The position numbers were made by a program, and so were the translations under genes. Under the pieces are notes generated by a model. The model did no database searches, was not told the origin of the DNA, and was given only the letters and a program-made list of their open reading frames with translations. DNA of 6,330 nucleotides from an uncultured Veillonellaceae bacterium (lineage in GTDB: Bacteria > Bacillota > Negativicutes > Veillonellales > Negativicoccaceae): NCBI GenBank assembly GCA_947254705.1, contig CAMYCX010000068.1:1-6330 (forward strand). The letters run 5' to 3'. Shown piece after piece: positions 5,700 through 6,330 of this stretch; within the stretch, counting starts at the first letter, position 1; every line of letters begins with the position of its first letter.

Positions 5700-6330
5700 T
5701 TATGCGTTTGCAGTTTCCGCTACATCCTTTTTGTCATTGACTCTTACGCGTTCAATGACCGGATTTCCGTCTTTGTCTTTGGAAATGACATCGATACGGA
5801 AACGTTCCAGTTCCGGTTCAAATTCCTGAATCAATTTTTCGTTTACCTTAAGGCCTTTTTGCATGGCTCGGTAAACGACTTCCGCGAATTCATAGCGAGT
5901 CATCATGCGATCACCGCTGAAGGTGCCGTCCGGATAACCTTCGAGCAAGCCCTGTTTCGCGAGTTCTTCGACCGCTTCATAGGCCCAGTGGTTTTTCTCG
6001 ATGTCCGGGAAGAGTTTCATCTTCATCGGATCAAGTTCCTGTCCCTGACCGACGCCGACAATCGCCTGTCGCAATACTTCGACTTCGGCGCGGAGATCTT
6101 TGATCTCTTTCGCCATAGCGATCTTGGAGGTCGTGACATTGTTGCCCTGGCCGAGTTTCACGGAAACGCCCGCGTTCACCATATTTTCACCGCCGCCGAA
6201 CGAGCCGCCGACGCTGAACATGGTGTCTTCATTCGGACGATAGTACGCGCCGATAGCGACGGCGTTCGCACCGCTGTAGTTGCCGTAGCCGGCCGCGAAG
6301 TCCCATTTGTCATCCGGATCAAAGTCCAGC
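5700..6330 (-). CDS. C-terminal 209 residues of a trimeric autotransporter adhesin with YadA anchor, coiled coil and SLH domain
   Basis: The frame is open to the right edge and ends at TAA (5702-5700). The true start lies outside the window; the ATG at 6221 is inside the barrel domain and is not a start. Fragment residues about 1-60 match the YadA membrane anchor (FAAGYGNYSGANAVAIGAYY, RPNEDTMFSVGGSF, NAGVSVKLG), four strands per chain forming a 12-strand trimeric barrel. Residues 68-92 (KIAMAKEIKDLRAEVEVLRQAI) read as a coiled coil. One SLH domain follows (106-156): LFPDIEKNHWAYEAVEELAKQG, GYPDGTF and the TRYEFA version of the TRAE motif. The tail has FEPELERFRIDVI and ERVRV. In Negativicutes, SLH domains of outer-membrane proteins bind polyamine-modified peptidoglycan, so this tail should sit in the periplasm and tie the fibre to the wall. 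A terminator follows, so it is probably the last gene of its transcript. Confidence 0.95.
   Translation of the reverse strand, partial: LDFDPDDKWDFAAGYGNYSGANAVAIGAYYRPNEDTMFSVGGSFGGGENMVNAGVSVKLGQGNNVTTSKIAMAKEIKDLRAEVEVLRQAIVGVGQGQELDPMKMKLFPDIEKNHWAYEAVEELAKQGLLEGYPDGTFSGDRMMTRYEFAEVVYRAMQKGLKVNEKLIQEFEPELERFRIDVISKDKDGNPVIERVRVNDKKDVAETANA
5862..6014 (-). other. SLH domain, single copy
   Basis: Fragment residues 106-156: FPDI, NHWAYEAVEEL, GLLEGYPDGTF, and MTRYEFAEVVYRAM. These match the S-layer homology consensus in order and spacing, including the arginine and glutamate of the TRAE motif. Only one copy is visible; a trimer would present three, the number many SLH proteins carry in one chain. 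Confidence 0.93.
6150..6329 (-). other. YadA-type membrane anchor domain
   Basis: Fragment residues 1-60. The GYGNYSGANAVAIGAYYRPN core, with alternating small and aromatic residues and a Gly-rich turn (SFGGGEN), is the signature of the four-stranded YadA anchor. In a typical TAA this domain ends the protein at a terminal aromatic residue; here about 149 more residues follow. Confidence 0.93.

Noticed and set aside
5700..6221. Complete 173-residue gene starting at ATG 6221
   Set aside because: The same frame is open to the window edge, and the residues upstream of that Met complete the YadA anchor, so the Met is internal.

Overview
The window is almost entirely two minus-strand genes for trimeric autotransporter adhesins (TAAs, YadA-type, type Vc secretion), both cut by the window edges. 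The right-hand gene ends in a YadA-type membrane anchor followed by a coiled coil and one SLH domain. That pairing points to a diderm Firmicute of the class Negativicutes (the Veillonella, Dialister, Megasphaera and Selenomonas group), whose outer membrane is tethered to peptidoglycan through SLH domains. The genus cannot be fixed from this sequence.

Layout, read right to left along transcription: (1) 6330-5700, the last 209 residues of one TAA, whose start lies outside the window. (2) A strong intrinsic terminator at 5674-5643. (3) A roughly 500-base AT-rich gap with no convincing gene, holding a tentative promoter near 5234 and a good ribosome binding site at 5157-5151. (4) 5144 to beyond base 1, a giant TAA of which 1714 N-terminal residues are visible in one uninterrupted frame. 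It has an ESPR-type extended signal peptide, then five consecutive modules. Each module is a VHYFSV-type opening, a YadA-like head of SVAIG-type repeats and a neck ending DAVNVAQLK. Next come a short beta-rich segment, a collagen-like Gly-X-Y stretch, and the start of a further stalk or head segment that runs off the left edge.

Both proteins should be secreted by Sec, inserted by the BAM machinery and displayed as trimeric fibres for adhesion. The terminator and the long gap suggest separate transcription, although the genes are tandem and probably paralogous. The points most worth a second look are the collagen-like triplets inside a YadA-type fibre, a helix-rich insert of 63-85 residues at the same loop in four of five heads, a low-GC foreign-looking insert in the fourth head, and the periplasmic coiled coil plus SLH placed after the beta-barrel, the reverse of the OmpM order.
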